A program made the position numbers and the translations under genes. A model generated the notes under the pieces. That model worked only from the letters and a program-made list of their open reading frames with translations. It was not told the origin of the DNA and made no database searches. From the NCBI GenBank assembly GCA_026710565.1, contig JAPOQV010000651.1, positions 1 through 5,257 on the forward strand: a stretch of 5,257 nt of DNA. The letters are read 5' to 3'. Below are positions 1 to 5,257 of the stretch, piece by piece. Position 1 is the first letter of the stretch. Each line of letters starts with the position of its first letter. This DNA is from Spirochaetaceae bacterium. GTDB lineage: Bacteria; Spirochaetota; Spirochaetia; SZUA-6; Bin103.

Positions 1-2
1 GC

Positions 3-506
3 ACTCCCCGGAACTGGAGCGTGGCCCGCGCCCGCCGCGAGCTGCAGGGGCTGTCCGATCCGTCGCCGGCGGCGCGGGAGGCTCTGCGGCAGCTCGACGC
101 GGCGTGGCAGGAAGGGACGCGCCCGCTGGTCAGCCGCTATCCCGACGGGCGCTCGTTCAAGCAGGAGTGGGCGGACGTGCGCGACATCGCCAAGGGGCTG
201 GCGCTGGCTCTGGATGCCGAGGCAGCCGTGGGCGAGGCGTTCACCCTGGGCGGCCTGCTCACGGTGTGGGAGGATCTGGTTCCGGCCCTGGCCGAGCGCC
301 TCGGCGCCGGCTATGCCGAGGTGCGCATGCCGTCCCCGAACTACTTCGAGTTCGACCGGACCAAGGTGAGCGAGCTCCTCGGCTACACGCCCGATCACGA
401 CTTCTGGAGCACGCTGGACGCGGCCCTCGCCATCCGCGCGGGACGCGAGACCGACGTGGTCCCCACCGGTGTCCGTTACGGCAGCGCGGATTCGGTCGGC
501 CGCTGA
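3..506 (+). CDS. NAD-dependent epimerase/dehydratase-like protein, C-terminal part (5' end outside window)
   Basis: The frame is open from the first complete codon at base 3 and ends with TGA at 504-506, leaving 167 residues. The GTG at 21 is probably internal, because the visible protein lacks any Rossmann nucleotide-binding segment. What is present matches the substrate-binding half of extended short-chain dehydrogenases. It has a segment reading SFKQEWADVRDIAKGLALAL, of the type that follows the catalytic region in sugar-nucleotide epimerases. This is followed by GEAFTLGG, a helix TVWEDLVPALAERLG, and a closing FEFDRTKVSELLGYTP segment, in which the family usually carries a D-x-SK-A-x-x-x-LG pattern. 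The catalytic Tyr-x-x-x-Lys and the NAD-binding glycines would lie to the left of the window. Substrate cannot be told. A cytosolic sugar-nucleotide or related NAD(P)-dependent role is inferred from family only. The gene converges on the toxin gene, with only 27 bp between the stop codons. Confidence 0.72.
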   Translation, partial: TPRNWSVARARRELQGLSDPSPAAREALRQLDAAWQEGTRPLVSRYPDGRSFKQEWADVRDIAKGLALALDAEAAVGEAFTLGGLLTVWEDLVPALAERLGAGYAEVRMPSPNYFEFDRTKVSELLGYTPDHDFWSTLDAALAIRAGRETDVVPTGVRYGSADSVGR

Positions 507-539
507 CATTCCGGGAGTGCGATCTCAACGATGTCAGCG
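501..539. terminator. Inverted repeat spanning both convergent stop codons (candidate bidirectional terminator)
   Basis: CGCTGACAT at 501-509 is the exact reverse complement of ATGTCAGCG at 531-539, a 9-bp perfect stem with a 21-base loop; bases 510 and 530 could add a T-G wobble. Both convergent genes therefore end with the same CGC TGA CAT string: the epimerase stop is at 504-506 and the toxin stop is the complement of 534-536. Position and symmetry suit a shared terminator or transcript-end hairpin. No T-tract follows on either strand, so intrinsic termination is not shown. Confidence 0.4.
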
Positions 540-776
540 ATACGCTTCTCTTCGATGCAGGACGCGAACGACGATGATTCCCTGATCAACACGGAGGATT
601 GCACGAAGGTTGCCAACTCGTAGCCGAAAATTGCCTTTCCACCGACCGGCAAGGGCTCGCACGTCGCCCGTGCCGCCTTCAGCGAATCGATCGAGCGCTT
701 CCACGACCCGCCGCCGATCGTTTTGCGCCAGGCTCTCCAGGTCCTTGTAGGCCTTGTTGGTGTAGTGGACCGTCAC
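534..776 (-). CDS. RelE/ParE-family toxin of a type II toxin-antitoxin module
   Basis: The 80-residue product has the size and layout of the RelE/ParE superfamily. An N-terminal strand and two helices (MTVHYTNKAYKDLESLAQ, then NDRRRVVEALDRFAEG) precede a beta-sheet core, WKGNFRLRVGNLRAILRVDQ, and a last strand, IIVVRVLHRREAYR. The basic pattern is that of RelE-like toxins: R51, R53, R58, H74, R75, R76 and Y79 are the candidate functional residues. RelE members cut mRNA in the ribosomal A site, while ParE members poison gyrase. The H-R-R-x-x-Y ending favours the RelE type, but this is inference. The start is GTG at 776, overlapping the TGA of the upstream antitoxin as GTGA. No good Shine-Dalgarno precedes it, so translational coupling is likely. 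The gene looks intact. Confidence 0.88.
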   Translation of the reverse strand: MTVHYTNKAYKDLESLAQNDRRRVVEALDRFAEGGTGDVRALAGRWKGNFRLRVGNLRAILRVDQGIIVVRVLHRREAYR

Positions 777-1027
777 AGTCCGAGGCGCGCACGTACGCGG
801 GCGGCCGTGACAACTCGGCCCGCTTCCACGTCGCGCTCCCCGTCCTCGATTGCGGCCGCTTCCCCGTCGGTCACCGGTTCATCGTCGTCGGGCGCGTGCG
901 CAAGTGCCGCGGCCACGGGGTCGGGTAGGGAAAGGGCGGACAACCCTTCCAGTACACGCTTCGCGGTTTCCAGCTCGCTCTCCGGCAGGCGGTCCACCAA
1001 CTGGTGAATGTGTTCCTTCGTGGTCAC
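773..1027 (-). CDS. Antitoxin partner of the RelE/ParE-family toxin
   Basis: This 84-residue acidic protein is directly upstream of the toxin and overlaps it by four bases, the usual antitoxin-first order. The N-terminal part (EHIHQLVDRLPESELETAKR) is predicted helical and should dimerise or contact DNA. A very acidic linker, DDDEP at 47-51, leads to a C-terminal stretch GEAAAIEDGERDVEAGRVVT ending RARLGL. That stretch resembles the toxin-wrapping tail seen in many small antitoxins placed next to RelE-like toxins. I chose GTG at 1027 rather than the TTG at 1054. GAGGGG sits six bases before the GTG, and the protein then begins MTTKEHIHQLVDRL, which suits this family. The TTG version would add nine residues with no comparable ribosome site. 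No clear ribbon-helix-helix or AbrB signature is visible, so the DNA-binding fold is left open. Confidence 0.82.
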   Translation of the reverse strand: MTTKEHIHQLVDRLPESELETAKRVLEGLSALSLPDPVAAALAHAPDDDEPVTDGEAAAIEDGERDVEAGRVVTAARVRARLGL

Positions 1028-1033
1028 GTGGCG

Positions 1034-1039
1034 CCCCTC
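1034..1039 (-). promoter_or_regulatory. Shine-Dalgarno that sets the antitoxin start
   Basis: On the minus strand GAGGGG lies six bases upstream of the GTG at 1027. It is the strongest ribosome-binding site seen in the antitoxin/toxin cluster and supports the shorter 84-residue antitoxin over the TTG start at 1054. Confidence 0.65.
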
Positions 1040-1070
1040 GTACAGGGGTACCAAGTACGAGTCGACGCCG

Positions 1071-1352
1071 TCAAACCGCGCCCAAAGAACGCGTTAGGGT
1101 CGTCCGGTAGTTCTGCTCCAGGTTGACCCAGAACGCTGCCGGTATGCCGAGAGCCTGCTCCAGGCGGAGAGCAGTGTCGGAGGTGATCGCCTTCGTCCCT
1201 TGGACGATCTCGTCTACGGCGTGCTCGGGTCGTCCAAGAAGTGCCGCAAGCTCCGTCCGGCTCATGCCTCGGGAGGCGATCTCGTCGGCGAGTGTCTCTC
1301 CCGGCGGGATGGCGAGGTCCGAGTAGACTTCGCGGCGGTCGTCAATCGTCAT
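1071..1352 (-). CDS. higA: HigA-family XRE antitoxin-like transcriptional regulator, apparently without HigB
   Basis: The 93-residue product shows the HigA signature. An IPPGETLADEI segment (15-25) precedes a helix-turn-helix at about 30-52 (MSRTELAALLGRPEHAVDEI). Then come KAITSDTALRLEQALGIP and the family's FWVNLEQNY at 74-82. HigA proteins bind DNA through the XRE domain, repress their own operon and neutralise the HigB RNase. The ATG at 1352 is chosen because it gives MTIDDRREV, a normal HigA beginning. A GTG at 1364 (97 residues) is possible, and the GAGGAAGTGA sequence at 1370-1361 could serve as a slightly distant ribosome site for the ATG. No HigB-like gene lies upstream or downstream; the next genes are the antitoxin and RelE-type toxin, 43 bp away. 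The tail TLTRSLGAV is short. Some HigA-type proteins carry a further C-terminal domain, so a truncation is possible but not proven. Confidence 0.83.
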   Translation of the reverse strand: MTIDDRREVYSDLAIPPGETLADEIASRGMSRTELAALLGRPEHAVDEIVQGTKAITSDTALRLEQALGIPAAFWVNLEQNYRTTLTRSLGAV

Positions 1353-1371
1353 CGTGGTGCTCACTTCCTCG

Positions 1372-1380
1372 ACGATAGCA
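1372..1380 (-). promoter_or_regulatory. Possible extended -10 element upstream of the higA-like gene
   Basis: The minus strand reads TGCTATCGT, which resembles an extended -10 (TGnTATAAT) with TATCGT as hexamer. No convincing -35 is present about 17 bases upstream. Transcription would start close to the higA-like start codon, giving a very short leader. This is a weak, eye-based call. Confidence 0.2.
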
Positions 1381-1410
1381 CTCGCCCGCGCCGAAGCCGA
1401 CCGCTCCCGC

Positions 1411-1426
1411 TTCCATGCTTCCATGC
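1411..1426. repeat. Perfect tandem 8-bp direct repeat, TTCCATGC twice
   Basis: TTCCATGC occurs at 1411-1418 and again at 1419-1426. It lies about 60-75 bp upstream of the higA-like start and exactly where the helicase relic begins. It could be an operator half-site pair for a TA regulator, a scar of the rearrangement that produced the relic, or chance. Confidence 0.5.
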
Positions 1427-1658
1427 AGCGCCAGGCGGACGGCGATCAGATCTCGTTTGTGGAGGGCATGCGCCTGCTGGCAGGGGCGTCGGCGGATCTT
1501 CGCCGGGAAGATCTGGCGGAGGCCGACCGCCCGTGGGTGCAGATGACCGCCGGCGCGGATCTGCGCAGGCTGTTGGACGGGCTGCGCCGGCCGGGCACCC
1601 TGGAGCAGCGCGAGCCGGCGGGCACCGAAGGGCTGCGGGGGACCCTGCGCCCTATCAG
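1423..1658 (+). pseudogene. Relic of an SNF2-family helicase: end of the associated domain to the start of the ATPase domain
   Basis: Reading + in the frame of base 1423 gives ISFVEGMRLLAGASADLR, then DRPWVQMTAGADLRRLLDGL, then RRPGTLEQ and LRGTLRP. In bacterial SNF2-type helicases this order links the N-terminal helicase-associated domain to the beginning of the ATPase core, where the family has LRPYQ. Here the frame reads LRPIS; CCC TAT CAG (PYQ) appears at 1651-1658 only if one C is restored in the C-run. This is consistent with a one-base deletion or a join at this point. There is no ATPase domain, no plausible own start and no stop in register. The copy is about 82% identical in DNA (52 of 63 bases) to the helicase at the right edge over the shared stretch 1444-1506 versus 5127-5189. 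It is therefore a diverged paralogue piece and not a recent exact duplicate. Confidence 0.75.
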
Positions 1659-1662
1659 CGGC

Positions 1663-1760
1663 TTCGTGTTTCCCGGCGACGCCAGCCGGGCGCACAAGCT
1701 GGACGGCATCGCGGACGTCGAGCTGGTGGAGGGCGACCTGCGCGACTACGCCGGCGGACT
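1663..1760 (+). pseudogene. Fragment resembling the N-terminal Rossmann region of an NAD-dependent epimerase
   Basis: Directly after the helicase relic, the same + frame reads FVFPGDASRAHKLDGIADVE and continues LVEGDLRDYAGGL. A P-G-x-x-x-x-x-x-L-x-G-x-x-x-V-E-x-V-E-G-D-L-R-D run is typical of the second and third beta-strands of extended short-chain dehydrogenases and epimerases, roughly residues 30-75. The GxxGxxG loop that should precede it, and everything after it, are absent. Beyond about 1770 the sequence is the 3' end of the SulP gene on the other strand. It is read here as a truncated gene piece. Whether it derives from a copy of the epimerase that enters at the left edge cannot be decided, since the two pieces cover different parts of the protein. 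Confidence 0.5.
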
Positions 1761-1770
1761 CGTAGCCGAG

Positions 1771-3972
1771 CTACTCGGAGAGGGAGCGGGCCAGGAGGCG
1801 CCCGTCGAGCAGGTATCGATACAGCGTCAAGGCGAGGCGCTCGTCCTGCTGCTCCAGCCGGCCCCGGACGGCCGGCGTCAGCATCATCGCGCGGCAGGGC
1901 TCGTCCGCCACCACCGATGCCGCCTGCTGGTCCAAGGCGCCCGGCCAGATCGCGTCGCCGCGGCCGCGCTGATAGAGGCGTTCGCCCGCGGCGTCATGGG
2001 CGGAGGCCGATCCGGACAGCAGCAGTTGCAGACCCTCGAGCGGAGCGTCCGGTCCCGCCAGGACCTCGCCGGGCGCATACTGGCGGGGAGGCAGCCAGGG
2101 GGCCAGGGCCTCCAGCAGGTCCTCGAACCGGGTCTGGCTCTCCAGGTACTGCTCCAGGTCGTCGGCGGAGTGCTCCAGCAGCGAGGCGCGCCGCTCGTCC
2201 CCGGTGTCCACTTCCGCCTTCCATGCCGCGAGGACCAGGTCCTCGCAGCGCTCCAGGGCGCGGTCCGCATTCGGTTCCATCAGGAGCTCCGCGGCTGCGG
2301 AGGGCGTCAGGTTGCGCCCGAGCCCCGCCTGCAGCTTCTCGGACACGGCGCTCAGGACGATCGTTACCCCGGCCGCTTCCGCCGTCTGCAGGAACCGGGC
2401 AAGCACGTTCACCGCCGAGAAGTCGAAGCCGGAGACGGCGCCGAAGTCCAGCAGAAGACAGACCGGACGCTCGGCGCCGCGCAGGGACTGCCTGAGGTGA
2501 TCGGCCAGCGAGGAGGCGCTGCCGAAGAACAGGTAGCCGCGCAACTTGTAGGCATGCACCCGCTCTCCCTCCACCATCAGGATGGCGCGATCGGGGATCG
2601 GACGCACCTTGCTGCTCTCCCGGTCGCATGCGGTGAACCGCGCCTGAATCGGGTCCACGCGGCTGAGACGTACGGCGAAGAACACCAGGGTGGCGATCAT
2701 GCCGACGGCGACGCCTTCGATCAGTCCGAAGGCCGTGATCACGATCGCGATCAACAGGATGATCCCGTACTCCGACCAGGGGAGGCGCGCGCGGCTCTTC
2801 ACCAGGCCCTCGTCCAGCATGCCCAGGCCAGCGAATATCAGGATTCCGCCGACCAGTCGCGCCGGAACGATCTCAAGCATGCCGTCGCCCAGCAACAGGG
2901 CTGCGCCGATGACTCCGGCGGCGACCAGGCCCGTCAGGCGCGTGGAAGCGCCGAGCAGCTTGCTGCGCAGGGACGCCGGCACCACGATGGTCGCCACCGT
3001 ACCGCCGCCCAGGCCGGCGATCACGCTGGCGACCCCGGACACCCGGAACTCCCGGTCCCAGTCCAGCTCCTGGCCGGCGGCCAGCTCCAGGCCGGCCACG
3101 TTCATGATCACGCAGATGAAGGCGATCAGGATCAGCGTCAGCAGGTGCGGGATCCGCGCCGCCAGAGCCGCCCACTCGACCTGCGCCAAGTCGGCGGGAC
3201 CCAGCGGCGGCCACAGGCCGCCGTCCGCCGTGCTGGTGAGCAGCAGGCCCGCCGCGCGGGCCTCGTCCCCGCTCACGCCGGTGGCGGCGAGCACGAGGTG
3301 GTAGGCGCCGACGGCCAGCACGACGCTCACCGGCAGGATCAGGGGGTTGCCCCAGCGCTTGATCGCCAGGTAGAGGGCGATCCCATAAGCCGCGCCCGGT
3401 CCCCACTGCCACAGCACGGACGGCTCCAGGAGCGTCGGGATCGACCGCACGTCCGCCTCCGCGCCCATCAGGGACAGGGCACCCAGGCAGACGGCAAGGC
3501 CGATGCCGGCCACGAATCCCGCCGTCACCGGGTAGGGGATGAAGCGCACCAGGTTGGCGAGCCGGAACCGTCCGAGCAGGAAAAAGCCCACGCCGGTGGC
3601 CACCGCGCTGATCATCAGGGCGCCGGCGGCGGTGACGAACCGCGCTTCGCCATCGGCGTCCAGTGACGCGCCGATCGTCGCCATCGCGATCACCAGAGCG
3701 GGCGACAGCCCCGCGATCGTCCCGCGGAAGCCGCTGGCCAGGGCGAAGATGAGACACGCCGCGAAGTTCCCGAACAGCACCATGCCGACGCCCTGCGAGG
3801 ACCAGGGAGCCAGCGCTCCCGAGAAGATCAGGCTGCCGAAGGCGATCTGGGCGACCAGCAGACCCAGCCCGGAGGTGAGACCGGCCGACACTGCGGGAAT
3901 GGTCTTTGCGGAGAGCAGGTCGGCGCGCAACTCGGACGCGAGTGCACGGAGCGGCGCCGTCGCTTCGTTCAT
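1771..3972 (-). CDS. SulP (SLC26A-type) anion transporter with STAS domain and degenerate cNMP-binding-like domain
   Basis: The 733-residue product is a SulP-family inner-membrane protein. A short cytosolic N-terminus (1-25) leads to a transmembrane region at about 26-435 of many hydrophobic helices, consistent with the family's 7+7 inverted fold. FRGTIAGLSPALVIAMA (82-98) and SLRSKLLGASTRLTGLVAAG (334-353) match the two half-helix regions that line the substrate site, and RFIPYPVTAGFVAGIGLAV (143-161) is a typical SulP segment. A STAS domain follows at about 462-575, with CLLLDFGAVSGFDFSAVNVL; D517 and S519 keep the D-x-S-A loop whose serine is phosphorylated in related STAS proteins. A Crp-type nucleotide-binding fold occupies about 617-715. 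Its phosphate cassette reads ALDQQAASVVA, without the Glu and Arg needed for cNMP. SulP members move sulfate, bicarbonate or dicarboxylates; the substrate is not predictable here. The ATG at 3972 is the only reasonable start but has no purine-rich ribosome site. Confidence 0.92.
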   Translation of the reverse strand: MNEATAPLRALASELRADLLSAKTIPAVSAGLTSGLGLLVAQIAFGSLIFSGALAPWSSQGVGMVLFGNFAACLIFALASGFRGTIAGLSPALVIAMATIGASLDADGEARFVTAAGALMISAVATGVGFFLLGRFRLANLVRFIPYPVTAGFVAGIGLAVCLGALSLMGAEADVRSIPTLLEPSVLWQWGPGAAYGIALYLAIKRWGNPLILPVSVVLAVGAYHLVLAATGVSGDEARAAGLLLTSTADGGLWPPLGPADLAQVEWAALAARIPHLLTLILIAFICVIMNVAGLELAAGQELDWDREFRVSGVASVIAGLGGGTVATIVVPASLRSKLLGASTRLTGLVAAGVIGAALLLGDGMLEIVPARLVGGILIFAGLGMLDEGLVKSRARLPWSEYGIILLIAIVITAFGLIEGVAVGMIATLVFFAVRLSRVDPIQARFTACDRESSKVRPIPDRAILMVEGERVHAYKLRGYLFFGSASSLADHLRQSLRGAERPVCLLLDFGAVSGFDFSAVNVLARFLQTAEAAGVTIVLSAVSEKLQAGLGRNLTPSAAAELLMEPNADRALERCEDLVLAAWKAEVDTGDERRASLLEHSADDLEQYLESQTRFEDLLEALAPWLPPRQYAPGEVLAGPDAPLEGLQLLLSGSASAHDAAGERLYQRGRGDAIWPGALDQQAASVVADEPCRAMMLTPAVRGRLEQQDERLALTLYRYLLDGRLLARSLSE

Positions 3973-4085
3973 GCGGAGGTCAGGATATCATCGAGGCGAG
4001 GGATCCATCCGGTATGAAGCGATTGGTTCCGCAATAGCCGGGAGACTCGGCCGACCCCTCCGCCTTCCGTGCACAATCGGGGTCC
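3973..4085. other. Divergent intergenic region between the SulP and helicase genes
   Basis: These 113 bp must carry start signals for both divergent genes. I found no convincing -35/-10 pair on either strand, no strong hairpin and no riboswitch-like structure. The helicase frame has an in-frame TAG at 4035-4037, so its start must lie after that point. Confidence 0.6.
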
Positions 4086-5257
4086 ATGGGCGTGCGACTG
4101 ACGCCGGCCGGCCACCTGCGCTGGGAGCCGGAACCCGCAGCGGAGAAGCCTGCGTCCGGCCTGGCTCCCGTGCTGGACGCCTTTCGGAGCGACTGGCGCG
4201 GCGCCCTCTTCACCCTGGCGGCGGAGAAACCGCCAGCGCAGGAGATCCCCTGCCTGCGCTACTGGCAGCGGCTTGCGGAGCACTACCTGACCGGGCTCTG
4301 CCACCTGCCCGAGGACGCCGAGCAGGCGGCGGTCGAGCCGCCGGGCGACGCGCTGCTCTCCACCTGGGCCCTGAACGCTCCGCCGATGGAGGGTGGGGAG
4401 TACCTCTCGACGGACCTCCTGCGGCGCCTGTGGGAGCAGCTCGACGCGTGGGTGCGGGACGCTGCCGCGTCCGCGGGAGGCGTGGCCGCCCTGCTGCGCG
4501 CGCGGGCGCCGCGCTGGCGGCAGGTGGGACGGGTCTGCTTCCATCTCGCGGAGAACCGGAACGACGCGGAGCGGCCGTTCGCGTTTCTGGCCACCTATGC
4601 GTCCGGCTTCGGCGCCGGGGGGCGACTCAAGCACCTGCCGTTGCGCAACGCCCTGCAGCAGTACGCGGGGGCGAGGGACCGCGCGGCGCTGATCAACCTG
4701 CTGTCGCCGGTGGAGGAGGCGGCCAAGGCGTGCGACTGGGTGCGGGAGCTGGCCGACTCCGGCGACCTCTACCGCCCGCTGGCCTGGACGCCCGAGCATG
4801 CCTATCGCTTCCTGCGCAGCGTGCCCGACCTGGAACACGGCGGCCTCTCGGTGCGGGTCCCCAACTGGTGGCGCAAACGGCAGCGGCCGCAGGTGTCGGT
4901 GACGATCGGCAGCACGACGCCGCCGCGGGTGGGCGCCGACGCGGTGCTGGACTTCAACGTCGAGGTCGCCCTGGGCGACAGCCCGGTGTCGGCCGAGGAG
5001 CTGGAGGCGCTGCGCGGCGCCGGCGACGGCCTGGTGCTGCTCCGCAACCAGTGGGTGGAGGTGGACGGCGAGCGGCTGGGGCAGGCGATCGCGCACTGGG
5101 AGGCGCTGCGGCGCAGCGCCGGCGGTGAGGAGATCTCGTTCATCGAGGGCATGCGCCTGCTGGCGGGGGCCTCGGCGGACCTGCGGCAGGGGGGCCCGGC
5201 GGGGGCCGGGGCGGCCCGGGGGGCGGGGGCGGGCGGGGGCCGCCCCCGGCGGGCGCC
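4086..5257 (+). CDS. SNF2-family DEAD/DEAH-box helicase, N-terminal part (3' end outside window)
   Basis: Starting at ATG 4086 the frame stays open to the window edge, 390 codons without a stop. The product begins MGVRLTPAGHLRWEPEP, the LTPxGHL opening of proteobacterial SNF2-type helicases. Then come LRYWQRLAEHYLTGLCHLPE, a region GDLYRPLAWTPEHAYRFLRS (227-246), VRVPNWWRKR (256-265), DAVLDFNVEVALGD (285-298), GLVLLRNQWVEVDGERLGQA, and ISFIEGMRLLAGASADLR (350-367). These mark the SNF2 helicase-associated domain. The Walker A, DEAH and C-terminal helicase motifs should follow outside the window; complete family members are usually around 1,000 residues. The family is thought to be ATP-driven DNA translocases or nucleic-acid remodellers, but the exact role of this subgroup is not established. 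GGGG at 4079-4082 is a weak ribosome site. Residues after 368 come from the GC-only tail and should not be trusted. The gene is divergent from SulP. Confidence 0.85.
   Translation, partial: MGVRLTPAGHLRWEPEPAAEKPASGLAPVLDAFRSDWRGALFTLAAEKPPAQEIPCLRYWQRLAEHYLTGLCHLPEDAEQAAVEPPGDALLSTWALNAPPMEGGEYLSTDLLRRLWEQLDAWVRDAAASAGGVAALLRARAPRWRQVGRVCFHLAENRNDAERPFAFLATYASGFGAGGRLKHLPLRNALQQYAGARDRAALINLLSPVEEAAKACDWVRELADSGDLYRPLAWTPEHAYRFLRSVPDLEHGGLSVRVPNWWRKRQRPQVSVTIGSTTPPRVGADAVLDFNVEVALGDSPVSAEELEALRGAGDGLVLLRNQWVEVDGERLGQAIAHWEALRRSAGGEEISFIEGMRLLAGASADLRQGGPAGAGAARGAGAGGGRPRRA
5189..5257. other. GC-only low-complexity tail, probable contig-end sequencing artefact
   Basis: All 69 bases are G or C, with repeated runs of four to six G. 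The encoded protein turns abruptly into Gly/Ala/Arg/Pro repeats just after ISFIEGMRLLAGASADLR, where the related fragment at 1423 continues with REDLAEADRPWVQ. A sudden loss of homology into poly-G-like sequence at the very end is typical of error-rich read ends. A real G-rich tract is possible but less likely. Confidence 0.7.

Noticed and set aside
104..577. Alternative + frame of 157 codons over the epimerase
   Set aside because: Arg/Gly-rich shadow; the frame ending at 506 carries the epimerase motifs.
1028..1054. TTG start extending the antitoxin by nine residues
   Set aside because: The GTG at 1027 has GAGGGG at six bases and gives a family-like N-terminus.
1746..1770. Small hairpins just downstream of the SulP stop (CTACG/CGTAG and CTCG/CGAG)
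   Set aside because: Stems of only 5 and 4 bp with no T-tract; not enough to call a terminator.
1354..3666. Long + strand open frame (770 codons) antisense to SulP
   Set aside because: Only its first 140 or so codons resemble proteins (the helicase and epimerase relics). The rest is rich in Gln, Arg, Gly and His and mirrors the SulP gene, as expected of antisense frames in GC-rich DNA.
3973..4085. Promoters for the divergent SulP and helicase genes
   Set aside because: Hexamer-like strings such as TTGGTT occur, but none pairs with a -10 at proper spacing.
3969..5096. Minus-strand open frame of 375 codons opposite the helicase
   Set aside because: Rich in Arg, Gln, His and Pro with no recognisable motif. 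The + strand frame gives a clear helicase-associated domain.
3539..5128. + strand open frame of 529 codons crossing the SulP start and helicase region
   Set aside because: The product is low-complexity Ala/Gly/Arg with no family resemblance. The true helicase frame starts at 4086 in another register.
1..5257. CRISPR array, tRNA/rRNA gene, insertion sequence or attachment site
   Set aside because: No spaced repeats, no tRNA-like cloverleaf, no transposase motifs and no terminal inverted repeats were seen.

Overview
This is a GC-rich bacterial window. The protein families point to a proteobacterium, perhaps a gammaproteobacterium. The clues are a SulP transporter fused to STAS and cNMP-like domains, and a SNF2-type helicase with the N-terminal associated domain common in that group. 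This assignment is inference from recall of families, not a search. The final 69 bases contain no A or T and look like a low-quality contig end.

Layout on the + strand numbering: (1) 1-506 is the C-terminal part of an NAD-dependent epimerase/dehydratase-like protein that enters from the left edge on +. (2) 534-1352 is a minus-strand antitoxin/toxin cluster: a HigA-like XRE antitoxin, then an acidic antitoxin overlapping a RelE/ParE-family toxin by GTGA. A 9-bp perfect inverted repeat covers both convergent stop codons of the epimerase and the toxin. (3) 1353-1770 has no intact gene. It holds, on +, a relic of a SNF2-type helicase (about 1423-1658) abutting a fragment that looks like the Rossmann region of an epimerase (about 1663-1760). 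(4) 1771-3972 is a complete minus-strand SulP-STAS-cNMP-like transporter. (5) 3973-4085 is a 113-bp divergent intergenic region. (6) 4086-window end, on +, is the N-terminal part of an SNF2-family DEAD/DEAH-box helicase, read through to the edge with no stop.

No coherent multi-gene defence system can be demonstrated. The toxin and its antitoxin form a translationally coupled module, and the HigA-like gene lies 43 bp upstream in the same orientation without a visible HigB partner. The most interesting structural signal is the composite relic at 1423-1760. Its two parts come from the same two families as the genes cut by the window edges (epimerase at left, helicase at right). It also overlaps in homology with the helicase at the right edge at about 82% nucleotide identity over 63 bases. 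This suggests a duplication followed by deletion, or an assembly chimera.
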